A DNA stretch of 64,000 nt from Sialis fuliginosa (GCA_961205875.1 OY540812.1:18910001-18974000), one strand, 5' to 3'. Shown: positions 49,700 through 61,189, counted from the stretch's first letter. Made by a program: numbers and translations. The notes: a model not told the origin generated them from the sequence alone.

Positions 49700-50540
49700 C
49701 AAGTTCAATTTATGTTCTTATAAATTTTATAAAAAAATATTTTATCAACTCGTGATCATCATATTTCAAAATGTTTTTGATCTTATGATGACCAAACTAA
49801 CATTATAATAAAAGTTAATAAATTTAATTAACTTTAAAAACCACGTGTGCGTGCATTTTTTACAGTCCGCCACTGAGGATGACAATGACATAAAGAGAGT
49901 GAGAGAGAGATCAGAACAAAAGACGTGCCATCACGAAGAAACTCCATTCACTGTCTTTTACATTGCTGCTCATCGTTCACGGCATTGTTATGTCTGCATA
50001 CTATTTGCCCGTGGTGAAAAGAATATTTATTCTAAACTAAAGGATCGTGTGCATTTACAATGGGATGTTTGGTGAGATGCAGTCACATCGGCATTTGTAA
50101 CTTATAACTACAAGTATGCGGCATGTTTTTGCACTTGCAGTCCTGATCTGTGTGTGGAACAAATGGATAATATGTTGAGATCTCTTAGCTATGTCATCTG
50201 ACTTATATATAATAAATGTTTTGTATATGTTGGGTGGACAGATAAAAACTTCCCCAGTGTAGTGACATAATTCCCTGGAACTATAAATCACATACACACA
50301 GAATAGTATTAAAATTTTTGATATGTAATCTAGTTTCATGTATTGGTATTTTAAATCATTCCGATGATTACTTTATTAGTTACAGTTCTTTAAGTAATGT
50401 GCATCAAAAACATTGGTATCTGAAGAACAAGTCAATCTATTTACGAAATCAATATTAATATTCCAATTGTTTTTGACTCCACAAATTCGAAAAATAACCC
50501 AAGCTCACAAAAAAGGTAATGTACTCTTAACCTAATCTAC
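49700..50540. other. Less AT-rich DNA with unrecognised frames
   Basis: A frame at 49845-50075 follows a TTTTTTACAG acceptor-like site and reads ATEDDNDIKRVRERSEQK onward. The site overlaps a TCCGCCACTG motif that looks like a hAT terminus. I do not recognise the product. A 94-codon minus-strand frame overlaps the next part. A small exon is possible but unsupported. Confidence 0.25.
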
Positions 50541-50544
50541 TGAC

Positions 50545-51024
50545 TGTCGATTAGACTCCGGTGTAGTAATGGATCCATGTTTCATCCATTGTCATAAATC
50601 GCATGAAAAAATCCTTCTTATTACGGTGAAATAGTGCAAAATTTTACTTTGAAAGTCGAACACGTTCATATTCTGGTCAATTGTGGTAACCATCGCGCGC
50701 AAAACTTTTTCATATGTAAACATTTATGAAGGATATGATTCCTTTGAGAGTCATATGGTGTTAGCTAGCTCATTCACCTTCACTTTGCGGTAATTCAACA
50801 CAAATTCACGAATTTTTCGAATGTTTTCTGGAGTAACTTCCTCTTTGGCCTTTCTGTGTCGTTTGTGCTCGTACGGTCCGAGGAAACTTAGGAAACCAAT
50901 ATTTTACGGTTGATTTAGCAAGGGCAGTTCCGTAATACTTATCAAGTCATTCCTTTGTTTGGACCGTATTTTTCCTCATCAAAAAACAATGTTTAATCAA
51001 AACATGAAATTCACTTTTTTCCAT
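50545..51024 (-). pseudogene. Mariner transposase fragment, broken
   Basis: On the minus strand an ATG at 51024 opens MEKSEFHVLIKHCFLMRKNT, the start of a mariner transposase, followed by VQTKEWLDKYYGTALAKSTV and KYWFPKF, the helix-turn-helix part. After stops and frame shifts come NFALFHRNKKDFFMRF and MTMDETWIHYY. The last contains the first catalytic Asp of the DD34D triad. Only about the first 160 residues of some 345 are represented. The terminal repeats were not found, so the element is dead and 3' truncated. Confidence 0.85.
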
Positions 51025-51029
51025 GATTA

Positions 51030-54000
51030 AAATAAAAAGTAGCCTCACTTCGAAGGCTGTAACATGAAATGTCATGAAATGAATTAAGGTTGGTATGTCT
51101 GTAGTATAGTGAAATAAGATAGAAAAGACGAATCATCCACAGATTTCAACAAAAGTGAATGCAATATATCAATTTTCTGTTGATATTAAAATGTTTGATA
51201 TATAAAACAAGATTAGATAACGAACATTTTATGACTAATCTGAAGTGTAAATAATTTATAGTTCCATATCACTCACATTAGTTTATTAACTCACATATAT
51301 CTCAGAAACAATAACAATAAATAAATTTTAAAAATAGTGTATAAAGAAATCAGAAAAAGTAAAACGTAAGTCGATAATGAAGTTGACAAAAAAATTAAAT
51401 AACTAAAATAAAATATTTGAAGAGTTTATAAACATCAACTATCGTTGATCATTCTTTAAAGTTGTAATTAACTTAACTGCTACTGCTTGTGGAATGTTTT
51501 TCAATCAATAACCAATAAATGTACTAATGTGCCATCAACAGCAAATACCAAGTTCAAATTTATATTTAGCAAATAATTAAATGTCAATGTCATGCATATA
51601 ATTTTTGTTAATCGCTCTAACTATTGTATGTATTATGTATTTATTGTATATACTCTATTTGTTTTTGATTAATTCAAACCATGCACTCCACATTAATTAA
51701 TTGATATAATTATCTGAATTGTTATAATGTTTGTTTGGAAAAGAATGCATTTATTTATTTGTTTTAATTTTATGGCTTTAATTTGAAAAAATATACAGCC
51801 ATAAATTCATTTTAAACCTAATTTTTTTATTATTATTTTTGAACCCAAGAAGGTCACTGATTTTTTTACACATATCATTTTACTTATAAGGTTATAAGTA
51901 AGTAATATTTCAAGTCTGCCAAGAAAATGGTTTTCTCAAAAAAAGAAGTTAATATTCTGATACGTTTTATATGGTTATATTGGTTATATATGGTTATATA
52001 TGGTTATATTGTTATACGAAAAAAATGTTAAGCATCTTTTTCTACATAATTTTCTGATCTTTATTTTGTTTAGTACGTAACATTTTCTTTGTAAACTTAA
52101 TAGTTTTTGAAATATTTATAATAGAATTTATTTGTATTATCAAAATTTTGTGTTGTTAGAAAAAATATTAATTACCTATAAATATATTCATAAATACACC
52201 AAAATGATTAAATCACTTTTTGTTGTGTTTGTGATTTAATGAATTGATTTGTAAAAAAAATTTTATAAAATAAATAGAACATCATAATTATTTGAAAGGT
52301 TACCGTCATACTGCTAATAGAAAATATATAAAAAATTAATTGTTGGCAACAAAGAACAGTGAATTAACTTGCCTACATACTAATTATAAGTATTATAGAT
52401 AATTTCTTATGAAAATGAGTCTAATTATTTCAATCTAACATTACAAAGACAATAATTTTATCTTTTTCTATATTCTACATAAAATAATTAAATTAGAAAA
52501 ACACTATTAAATTTAATCAAAACTTAAAGCACCATTTTAATTGGTTTCTTTCAAAAGTTTCGTCAGCGTTATAACAAATGCATCTGCACCATTTATTATT
52601 TTAGAAAATTTCATTCTAAACGACTCTTGTATTATTAACATAAATGCGGAGTGATATCTAAACAATGAAATGAAAAACAACCAACAATGACGGCTAAAGA
52701 TGGAGGGACAAATTATATAATTGGTCGCTAAATGATATCTCGTTACTCATGTACAGGGGTGGCTGCAATTAATCATCACGAACAATGAATATAACAAATA
52801 AGTTTTTTTTCTGCACTGATTTTTATTTACATTTAATATTTGAGTCCAGGAAAATGCAAAATATAATTTTTTTTAAAGTTGAATAAACTATTCGTACAAG
52901 GTGTGAAACCTAACGACACAGAGAAATAAATATTATTTTAGATACATGTGATAATATTAATATTATGACAAAATAAATTCATTTTCTCTTGTAAGTTTGA
53001 AGATTGATACAAATTTACTAACAGTTCAAAATTTTATCCTCTGGTTAAACAAACATTTAAAAAATACACTTGTAAAATACAAAAGCATGCTATTTTCTGA
53101 TACATGTTAATTTAAGAACTTCTTATTGTTAGGTATAGACCAAAACTGAGGATAAAATTTCATATCGTTAGTTTTAAATCAACTTTCACAAGAAAAATTT
53201 GTAATACCTACCTACTGTTTCGGAATTTAACTTTTACAACCAATATACCAAGAAAACGTAAATATCGAGAAACGATACTGTTAGTATACTGTTGTATACT
53301 AACAGTTCAGGCATAAAATATTACTAACTTTTTTTTATTAATTAGTATACCCGATTTCTTCCATCTATGTTATATACCAGTTTGTTTGTGTTGACAGCTT
53401 GTTATATTACACATATGTATGTTAAATGTAAATGCAGGGTTCTGATTGATCTATTTGGAGATTTATATAGCTAAATAACAGACGTTGATAATAAATAAAG
53501 GGATACGGAGATGTGTTTTCGAAAAATTATATTAATTTAAATTTAAATTTCTTTTGGAAAAACACAAAAAGTACCCATTGAAACGCACTGTAACAATACT
53601 ATTTTCATGAATTTTGGAAGTTATACCAACATACCTATAATACATACATTTCATAGTTTTTGCAATCATTCGTAGGAGTATAAAAAATAAATAAAATTAA
53701 TTGTGTGTATGAAAAAATACTCAACAACACAATTACAATCATAGATGCAAAAGTTGTTAAACTCATATTGTTAAATCCACCGCTGGTCGTACATTCTCTT
53801 GTCAGTTAATGCTAAATTAAACTCGCAGAATGCAATCTCCACGAAGAGATAGATAACAAAACAAATTAATTTCCATTTCTTCATAGCTCTTTTCATTTTA
53901 ATGAATGCCTGAACTTTTGTAGTACAACAATTAAAAAAAAAAACTCATATCAAAAGCAACTGGATATGATGTTTATATTAGAGTACTTATCACTGAAGAG

Positions 54001-54470
54001 GCCACACGATTTTCATTGTTATGAAATTATAGAAGGGTTCAAATTTTCAAGCATTATGAATAATTGAATAACACGTATTTCCAATAAAATTATATGAAGA
54101 CTTACGAAATGTAGACATTTTTGGATTTTTGCATTAATTACAAATAATATTACAATTGTCTGAAAATTCTCGCTTTAATGCCTCTACACATTCAGTTTTA
54201 ACTAATGTGTGAAACAAGATGAGTAAAATCAAACACAACAAATAGATTTGACCAATAGATCCCAATTTTTCATTCGTTTTTTTATTGTACAGTTTTTAAA
54301 TTGAATGTTCAAAGGAACCTTAAACCTGAAATTCTTACCTTCTAGCAGAGCTACTAGCGGTTTGAAATGATACTATACAAATACCAATTCTACTCATTTT
54401 GCTTCTTACTATACTTATGTTTGGATAGGTACACTTAAGACTGGATACAAAAAATGGCAAGAATAGTCAG
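51030..54470. other. AT-rich non-coding DNA
   Basis: Over 3.4 kb I see only homopolymer-rich sequence and a short repeat of GGTTATAT near 51975-52010. No genes or element ends are supported. Confidence 0.55.
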
Positions 54471-54473
54471 AAC

Positions 54474-55343
54474 CAGATGTGTAGCTAGGTGTTGACAATA
54501 CCGCCAGTTCGGGGTGCATGGTCTAGGGGGGGTCATTCTATATACACTCATCCAAACAATTAAAGGAACACGAATTAAAAAAAAAAATTTGGGTGTTTTT
54601 TAAAATTGCTGTATCTTTGTGAAAAATAGTCGTATCGAAATAAAACAAAAAGCATTTTAAAGCGTCAAGTTTCTAGTTTTGAGATTTTTTAGTATAATTT
54701 TTTTTGAGTTACGGTTATTGCGCAATCAAAAGAAATAGTGGGACACAAAAATTTTCCAATTTTTTAAATTTTTTTTAAGGGTCCTCGGGCTCGGTAAATT
54801 TTTTTTCAGTTAAACCAATGCATTGGTCAGTTAACTTGTTTATTCAGCTTTAATTTGCTTTTTTTTTGGTCTCTCTTAATTTTTTTTCGCCGAGATATCT
54901 GCCTTTAAATGAAAAATGATTCTTTTTTCTTCGATCATCAATATATCAGCAACTAATGATTAAACAGTAAATTTAAGGGCAGTTTTAAAAACTTGATTAA
55001 ATTTCCTACAAGACCCTTTCATGACTTTATTAGAAAAATTTTTTTTTTACCCTCACCATTAGTGTGAAAAAGTACAAAAAATGACCTTTTATGTTCTTTT
55101 AGTAAATCTATCGCTACTTTACAAATATTGATGGGAAGATTAATGTTGCCAGGTGATTTTACAGCTTAATGTACGTCCAACAGCCCTGTAAATTTTTAAA
55201 TTGATCCATCGAACCGTTTTTCCGGACCGATGGATGAGTGTATATAAAAGATAGTAAAACAAACTTAGTTATTTTTTCCTGAATATAAAGAACGCTGATA
55301 CAGGTCCTTGCCGGGAGCGCAAATAACCCTAGCTACGCTTCTG
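54474..55343. mobile_element. hAT-like MITE carrying a nested insertion
   Basis: The ends CAGATGTGTAGCTAGG and, in reverse complement, CAGAAGCGTAGCTAGGGTTA form inverted termini. The 8-bp flanks GTCAGAAC and GCCAGGAC agree at six positions, as for a decayed hAT duplication. Without the nested insertion at 54545-55240 the element would be about 170 bp. Confidence 0.6.
54545..55240. mobile_element. CACTCATCCA-ended DNA element nested in the hAT MITE
   Basis: The left end CACTCATCCAAACAATTAAA and the right end TGGATGAGTG are inverted over about 10 bp, with TATA on both sides. The start (CACTCA...AAAGGAACACG) resembles the 22237-24542 hairpin element (CACTCA...AAAGGACCAC), and both contain GAAAAAGTACNAAAAA and a CTTTTATG/CTTTATGG segment. 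They look like relatives. No coding frame was seen. Confidence 0.75.
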
Positions 55344-55535
55344 GCCAGGACATGAAAAAAGCATAAGCGCCATTGCTTAATATTTTTTGTTCAATAAGCA
55401 CTGCTTGTAGATAGAACGGTGAGCAAAGCAAGCTTAACATTACTTTGTTATGGAGTAAGATAAAAAATGGAGGCATATGGTGTATTTGTGCATGGTATAA
55501 ACTATAAACCCTATATAGTAACTATTTATATCTTA

Positions 55536-56107
55536 AGGCTTTGTCAAACAGGAGGCGGATTGTCCGCGCGGACAGTCGTGAACTCTGTATCGTGTAATGT
55601 TGTATTACCCTGGTCAAACAGAAAGCGGACTACCGCGGCGAACAAGTTCTGTCCGCGGCGGACAGCGGACAGGTTGTAAATTTTTACAGAGTTCGCGCGC
55701 GTACTGGATGGCAAAATGAGTAAAAGAGAAAATAATGATGAAAAGTTGATTGATCTTGTGCGGTAGTGCAGTTGTTTGTATGACTTCGCTTCAGTATTTA
55801 GCTCGGAAAACAACCCTCTCGAACGTAGAATGCCTAGTCACTATATAGAATGCCTGCATTATGCACATTGACTATGGTATACCCATTTCCTTTTTCGTCT
55901 TGCTGCTGAACTCACAGCTAAGAAAATAAGTAATTCTTCTTCGTCAGACGAACTGCTGGACATGATGATCACTAGATGAAGAAAGAATTTGCACTGGTTC
56001 GCCGTCACTTCCGTGTTCTGTTTGACCACCTTAGTCCGCGGCGGACAGCGGACTGTCCGCCCGCAGACTATCCGCGCGGACAGTCCGCTTCCTGTTTGAC
56101 AGAGCCT
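55536..56107 (+). mobile_element. PIF/Harbinger deletion derivative, TTA target duplication
   Basis: The ends AGGCTTTGTCAAACAGGA and (reverse complement) AGGCTCTGTCAAACAGGA are inverted, and TTA flanks both sides (55533-55535, 56108-56110). The ends are dense in TCCGCGCGGA and CTGTCCGCGGCGGACAG palindromes. A second inner pair, TGGTCAAACAGAA near 55612 and TTCTGTTTGACCA near 56019, repeats the terminal motif. Very CpG-rich against AT-rich flanks. The interior retains parts of a coding region (55716-55979). Confidence 0.85.
55716..55979 (+). pseudogene. MADF-like DNA-binding protein remnant of Harbinger
   Basis: An ATG at 55716 opens MSKRENNDEKLIDLVR, then a stop, then CSCLYDFASVFSSEN. The LIDLVR-x-x-x-x-LYD pattern is the start of a MADF domain (LIxLVRxxPxLYD). 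In another frame the 3' part reads FRLAAELTAKKISNSSSSDE and LLDMMITR followed by TGA at 55977-55979, a plausible C-terminus. Harbinger elements carry a second gene for a Myb/MADF-type DNA-binding partner of the transposase. Here a stop, a frame change and a large internal deletion make it non-functional. Family match is by motif only. Confidence 0.55.
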
Positions 56108-56232
56108 TTATAGAAAACATATATTATGATCGGATTGTAGTTGTAGTTATCTCAGTAAGCAAAAACCCTAACAATAAAATAATATTTATTTATAATATGT
56201 ATATTGATACTGACATTTTCTGAACTCTAAAC

Positions 56233-57009
56233 CAATGGTTCTTAACAGATGTTCCGCGGAAGACAAGTATTCCACGAAAATGTTACAAGTGCTCCGCGAA
56301 ATAATAAAAACAACTCACAAGCCGATCCCGATTTTTATCCCTACCACATTTGAGGAACTTAATCTTATTTCAGTCGTTTCACAGAACAATAAATGATTAC
56401 TTAGATCATTATTAGAAGAAAATATTGTACATTACTTTCCTTCTCTAAATACAGAAGATTACGATTGGATTCGAAATCCATTTGCTGCAGTTAATACCTA
56501 TGTCGAATTACGAATTTTCGTTTCATTGTCGACGAATCGTATTAAAATTTTCTGAACTTGGATTTTTGTGCAAGCCGAGCACCCAATTCTTTCCATAAAA
56601 GCAAACAATTTTGCTAGAGTTTTCAACATCATATTGAATTGGGTTTTCAACATTTACGAACATTTAAACTAAAAAAATTAAAGAATTGAGAATATTAATA
56701 AAGAAATGAGGGTAGCATTTCTATGTAAAATCTGCAAAAGCCGATAAGCTCAAGTATTACATTAAATTTGATTTAAAATTTTTACAAGAGTTACTTTTTT
56801 TCGAATTATGCTGATTAGGCTTTTATGAATGTATATTTTTTTTATTTGACTGGAAATTAATGCGTTAGCTGTAGTTTTTAATAAAAAAAATATGTTCTGC
56901 ATATTTTTATTGTTTGTTTAAGGACCTCAATGGATCATTAAGATAGTGCTCCGCAATTTTTTTTATAATCAAAAGTGTTCCGTGACTTCAAAAATGTTAA
57001 AAACCACTG
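56233..57009 (+). mobile_element. hAT element (ZBED-type family), 777 bp, 8-bp duplication
   Basis: The ends CAATGGTTCTTAACAGATGT and (reverse complement) CAGTGGTTTTTAACATTTTT are inverted. The flanks CTCTAAAC and CTCTAAAT agree in seven of eight bases. TGTTCCGCGGAA and TGCTCCGC motifs near the left end and GTTCCGTGAC near the right end are typical of the widespread 'caatggttcttaac' hAT group. It retains part of a transposase but is heavily deleted. Confidence 0.85.
56346..56640 (+). pseudogene. hAT transposase fragment, broken
   Basis: The frame SLLEENIVHYFPSLNTEDYD continues WIRNPFAAVNTYV. The pattern DYxWIRNPF is a conserved sequence of ZBED5/FAM200-like hAT transposases, just before the C-terminal dimerisation part. 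A further piece with AEHPILSIKANNFARVF follows after stops. The DNA-binding domain and catalytic core are missing. No function is expected. Confidence 0.75.
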
Positions 57010-57014
57010 CTCTA

Positions 57015-57680
57015 AATAACGAAAATAAAGAGATACTATAATGTTGTTCTTATTCTTAATATTATATTATAAAAACTAGAAAATATTATATATCAGTGAC
57101 TTTTAAATATCGATCTCGAAAGTATAGAAACTTACGTCAACAAAAACATATTATTCAGCCATGAAAACGAGTATCCAAAAAAACTTATACCCATATCAAT
57201 TTTAGCGAATCCTCCTTTTGATCATGATTTTAAGTCATCAATCACAAATATAATTATACAAACACATTGTATGTATATAATAATCCTTTTGAATTCAACA
57301 ATGTTATTGTTTTGGTAGTAAAGTGCTATCTTTCGTACAAAAACAAAGATTATACTGGATTTACTGGAGATAACCAAAACACGTGACAATATATTGTAAA
57401 CAGCCCGCGGAAAATCTTTGTAAACCCCTTCTCTTCGTTTGTATTTGGGAAGAGATTTGAAATAACAATGCTATAAATTGAAAATTACATTAAGGTCGTA
57501 TTTTTCTAAATACCTACCTTTTCAAAAGGCTATTTAAGCAGTTAGTACATATCAACCTGCATTAAAATTGTATATTTTTTGTAAATCATAATGTTTATTA
57601 AAATTGACAGTAGAAATATTAAATTATTGTGCATTGTACACAAAGTATAAAAAGACAAGGTAGTTTCATTAGCTCTTTGA
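57015..57680. other. AT-rich non-coding DNA
   Basis: Nothing is recognised. Confidence 0.5.
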
Positions 57681-57684
57681 CCAA

Positions 57685-57790
57685 TCAGCGTTGGCGCGGG
57701 AATTGACGTCACCAGTACCGGCTTTAGAGTGGGGCGAAACAGGGCGACCGCCCGGGGCGCCAGGCCAGATAGGACGGCGCACAATCGAGC
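57685..57790. other. GC-rich island, possibly an old hAT terminus
   Basis: GTTGGCGCGGGAATTGACGT and GGGGCGAAACAGGGCGACCG, followed by CCCGGGGCGCCAGGCC, stand out from AT-rich flanks. The GGGGCGACCGCCCGGGGCGCC style is common in old hAT MITEs. GGGCGACCGCCC is itself a hairpin. No partner end was found. Confidence 0.3.
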
Positions 57791-57794
57791 ATAA

Positions 57795-59420
57795 GTCACT
57801 TTTTTGGTTCAAATCAGTGTACAGGCTGTAATTTTTGAGTAAACTTTTTTTTATCTTTAAATTTTTTGTCGATCAGTTAAACTCGATTAAGCAAAAAATA
57901 TAACTAAATATAAACAATGTTAATTTGTAAAAAAAAATCGATTATTTGATAGCTGCTAACTAACAAATACTTATTCAGCAACCCAGAAAACCTTTAATAA
58001 TGTATTAGCTGAGATACTAACTAATCAACTTATTTGTTAATTTATCAATTTTAATTTGTTCATAATAGAGGAAGGAGGTATCGACGGTCTTAGAGCATTT
58101 GATAGTCTTAAAGTTAATGATGTAAGCTATATTTAAAAAAAAAAGTTTGAGTCTGTAGGATCGCGCCAAGCTGAGATATTAATTATTCAACGTATTTGTT
58201 AATTTATCAATTTTAATTTGTTCATAATAGGGGAAGGAAGTCTCGACGGTCTTAAGGCAATTGATAGCCTTAAAAAGATATTTGCAAATAAAGTTATCAC
58301 TATAAAACATTTATTTACTTTTGAACTGTGTAGGTACTATATTAGGATTTTGATGTAAAGTTAATATTTTAAAAATCATTAATGTGCGTGTAAAGATATG
58401 AAAATCATGACAATTAATTATCATTAAAGTTATGAAATATTAGCATAAAGAAGTTCTTTATTCTCTTCTTTAAAAGTAACAAAGACGAATATCTTCCGTA
58501 ATAATAAACTCCATTATTCTATTGAATTTAACAAAGTAAGAAACGAGCTTCAAGAAATTTAGTAAGTATACATATAGATATTTTTTTATCATAACACATA
58601 TATTATGTAGGTGTAATTTTTTGGAGTTATACAAAATATCTTATAGATTAGCTGTAAACATTTTATAATCTATTTATAATTACATATTTTATTTATTTTC
58701 AAGTTAGTTTACAAAAACACCATTTTAATTGTATAATTTTTTAGTATCTTCAAAAAAAATTCTTAGAACGGATTAATAATCGAGAATGTTATTTAAAAAT
58801 TTAAAATCATTTAGAATTTGCATTTAATGTTTGTTTTATTAATTGTATTATTTTGGTTTTTAATTTGTTCTTAATCTAGCTTTGTTTTTATATAATATAC
58901 ATGCGTTCTGCATTAAATTAATACAAAAACATAACAGGAAAAAATTTTAAGTTATTTGTTGCGATAACTGGCTAATTTAAAATAAACAAATACTGACGGA
59001 AAGATAACCTAAAGTAAAATAAAACCAAAGTAAATTAAAAGTAGATTATTGCATGTAATAAATCTGATAAAAGTTTTTACAAAAGACTATTCTTTATGTT
59101 ATCTTCATTAATTTACATTTTAAACAGCCAACAGAACAATACAGATCCATTAGCAAGGGATGAAACCATTCCTCCACTCTCTTAGGTCAATTTATCAATT
59201 AAGAAACTGACGCTTATTATTTTATAATCAATCCGTGAATCTGGTAGTGCGTTGGCATGTAAATTTCACTGAAAAAATTTGAATCGTAAGGAAAATAAAT
59301 AGGTAGGTATTTAATTTAAATAATAACTTACCATTAAATTGTTTCTCTGTAAATGTATAGCATAGTGCATTATTAGCTCTACACATACATATGACAAATT
59401 GTTAGTTTTAATAAATAATT
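57795..59420. other. AT-rich DNA with a 60-bp imperfect direct repeat
   Basis: The text TTTGTTAATTTATCAATTTT, AATTTGTTCATAATAG, GGAAGG and TCGACGGTCTTA occurs at about 58035-58092 and again at 58186-58252. These are direct copies about 152 bp apart; no element class could be assigned. Confidence 0.55.
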
Positions 59421-59425
59421 CTCTT

Positions 59426-59626
59426 CAGTGGCGGACTAAGGAAAATATGAATTGAATGACCTTTTTTTCGTCGTCCATTCAGTTTGCGTACTGTAAAAAT
59501 TACTTTGCGTCCTCGAAAGGCCTTTTTCAGTCCTCATGTCACTTTTCAATCCTCATCAAGCTCGTCTACCTCATTTTACCTGTACCTTGGCACCCGGGAT
59601 GAATGTTCCCTCTTAGTCCGCCACTG
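59426..59626. mobile_element. hAT-type MITE, CAGTGGCGGACTAAG ends
   Basis: CAGTGGCGGACTAAG at the left and CTTAGTCCGCCACTG at the right are perfect inverted termini of 15 bp. The length is 201 bp. The flanks (ATTCTCTT and ATTATAAT) share only ATT plus scattered bases, so the duplication is decayed. The interior has several C(C/T)TCAT and GTCCTC repeats (TTGCGTCCTCGAAAGG, TTCAGTCCTCATGTC, CAATCCTCATCAAG), a direct-repeat structure. Confidence 0.8.
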
Positions 59627-59629
59627 ATT

Positions 59630-60200
59630 ATAATGTAGAATTTTGAAAAGAAGTATAGGTATAGTATGAATTTTTATGAAAGAGTATAAAATATAAAAGA
59701 GGAGAATTCACCTTGTGCGTATACTTTTTTATCTTACGACCCACTAAGCGGGGACAAAAAAAATAATATTTTACTAGTATGAACAAACAATACATACATT
59801 CTTATTATAATAAAATAACATATTTAATATAAGCGTATATTTTTTAATATTTCGCGGCGCACAGTTTGGCAGTCACTGGTTTACACAAAGCAAACAATAA
59901 TTATCAAATCGCTGATTTTCTAATCATGATTAATTTAATCACGGTAAGTTAACAAAGACGCCGACTCTGGGGGAGGGGGGAATCGTACCCCTCAACAAGA
60001 ACTTTGCTCCCGTCTGAATCTGCACTTTCTAATTTCTAATAAATCGAACAAAACATATTTGGTAATGTATTCTGTTAAATAAATCATAATTGCCAATAAA
60101 TATAAATAGATATCATTAAAAATTAATATCACAGTATAAAATTAATTTAATAATTAATATAATTATACTTAATTAATAAAATTAATATAAATATATAATA
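59630..60200. other. AT-rich DNA with a possible hAT scrap
   Basis: CGCGGCGCACAGTTTGGCAG followed by TCACTGG near 59853-59880 resembles an internal end of a hAT element whose partner is missing. Nothing else is recognised. Confidence 0.35.
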
Positions 60201-60205
60201 ATATT

Positions 60206-60685
60206 AGAGTGAGCCAAATTGTATAGAAGGAATTTTACCGATCTCGGCTACCCCCCTACGTGAAAGTACTCTCAATTCTAAGAAAAAATGCCCATGGAAC
60301 TATACCTCTACATTCCACTTTTGTTCGGCGCATTTTTGATTGAAAATTTTTTTGAGTCCCTTGAGTTCAATATGTATATATATGTATGTTAATATACATA
60401 CATGCAAATTTACAATTTTTCATTGTTTTTTTTAAGCAAAACACCAACCCAAGAGTTTTTGGGTACGAGGATTCCGAATTTCACATCCATTTTTTTCTTG
60501 ACCGCATGTATATTAACATACATACATATTGAATTCAAGGGACTCAAATTTAAAATTTTCAATCAAAAATGCGCTGAACTAAAGTTGAATGTAGAGGTAT
60601 AGTTCCATGGGTGTTTTTTCTTAGAATTGAGAGTACTTTCAGGTAGGGGGGTAACCGAGATCGGTTGGAAAATTGGCCCACCCTA
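60206..60685. mobile_element. 480-bp hairpin element with about 190-bp arms
   Basis: The arms (60206-60405 and 60504-60685) are imperfect inverted copies from the AGAGTGAGCCAAATTG end through TACCCCCCTACGTGAAAGTA, TAGAAAAAATGCCCATGGAA-type and TTGAGTCCCTTGAGTTCAAT segments to a TATGTTAATATACATACATG core. Both ends abut TA. The terminus (G(A/G)GTG(A/G)GCCAA) resembles the 42436-43077 element. The 66-codon frame at 60402-60602 is loop and arm sequence. Confidence 0.8.
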
Positions 60686-60964
60686 ATAACTATATATATT
60701 TTTAAATTAGATTTTATTCCTCCCACCTACGATTCCACCATAGATTCAGTACTGGTTATGAAAATCTCGACCCCTATTTAGAACGTTAAAATGGTTAGAA
60801 AAATGAACATTTACTAATCTTGATTCATTTTATTTTATGTAATCCAAATTACAATTAAAAAAATAATAAAGAATAATCATTTTATTGGATTAAAAAATGT
60901 ATTTCTGGGGAACACCTTTATTTCAGTAACTACCTAATTTAAATATTTAAAATATAAATCTATT

Positions 60965-61178
60965 CAGTGGCCGATAAAACGAGGGGGTGGTGGTGTGGTC
61001 TACCGAGTACCAAGGTTTAGGGGGTGCCAAGATAGGTAGAGTTGTTATACAAAGATTTTATCGATATAAAACTTTAAATAGTGAGTACAGTCTTTTTTTT
61101 TTAATTTCTTCAAAACCGGTTTACAAAAAAGTTTTAAGGAGGTGGAGGTGAACAACTAGTCCGCCGAGTCCGCCACTG
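60965..61178. mobile_element. hAT-type MITE with perfect 8-bp target duplication
   Basis: CAGTGGCCGATAAAACGAGG at the left and GAGTCCGCCACTG at the right are short inverted ends. AATCTATT flanks both sides exactly (60957-60964 and 61179-61186). Length 214 bp, with a GC-rich 5' part (GGGGGTGGTGGTGTGGTC). No coding content. It inserted more recently than the 59426-59626 copy, judged by its intact duplication. Confidence 0.9.
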
Positions 61179-61189
61179 AATCTATTTAA

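Noticed and set aside
46603-49870. A 3.3-kb hAT element between CAGTGGCGGGG and TCCGCCACTG
   Set aside because: The 8-bp flanks do not match (GAAGGGAA and AGGATGAC), no transposase lies between, and other elements fill the interval; the two ends are probably unrelated.
51080-51100. Mariner terminal repeat at TTAAGGTTGGTATG
   Set aside because: At the right end of the mariner remnant it should read in the opposite orientation (CCAACCTAA), so it is not a terminus of this copy.
55544-55813. 89-codon minus-strand frame
   Set aside because: It is the antisense of GC-rich Harbinger ends and the MADF remnant.
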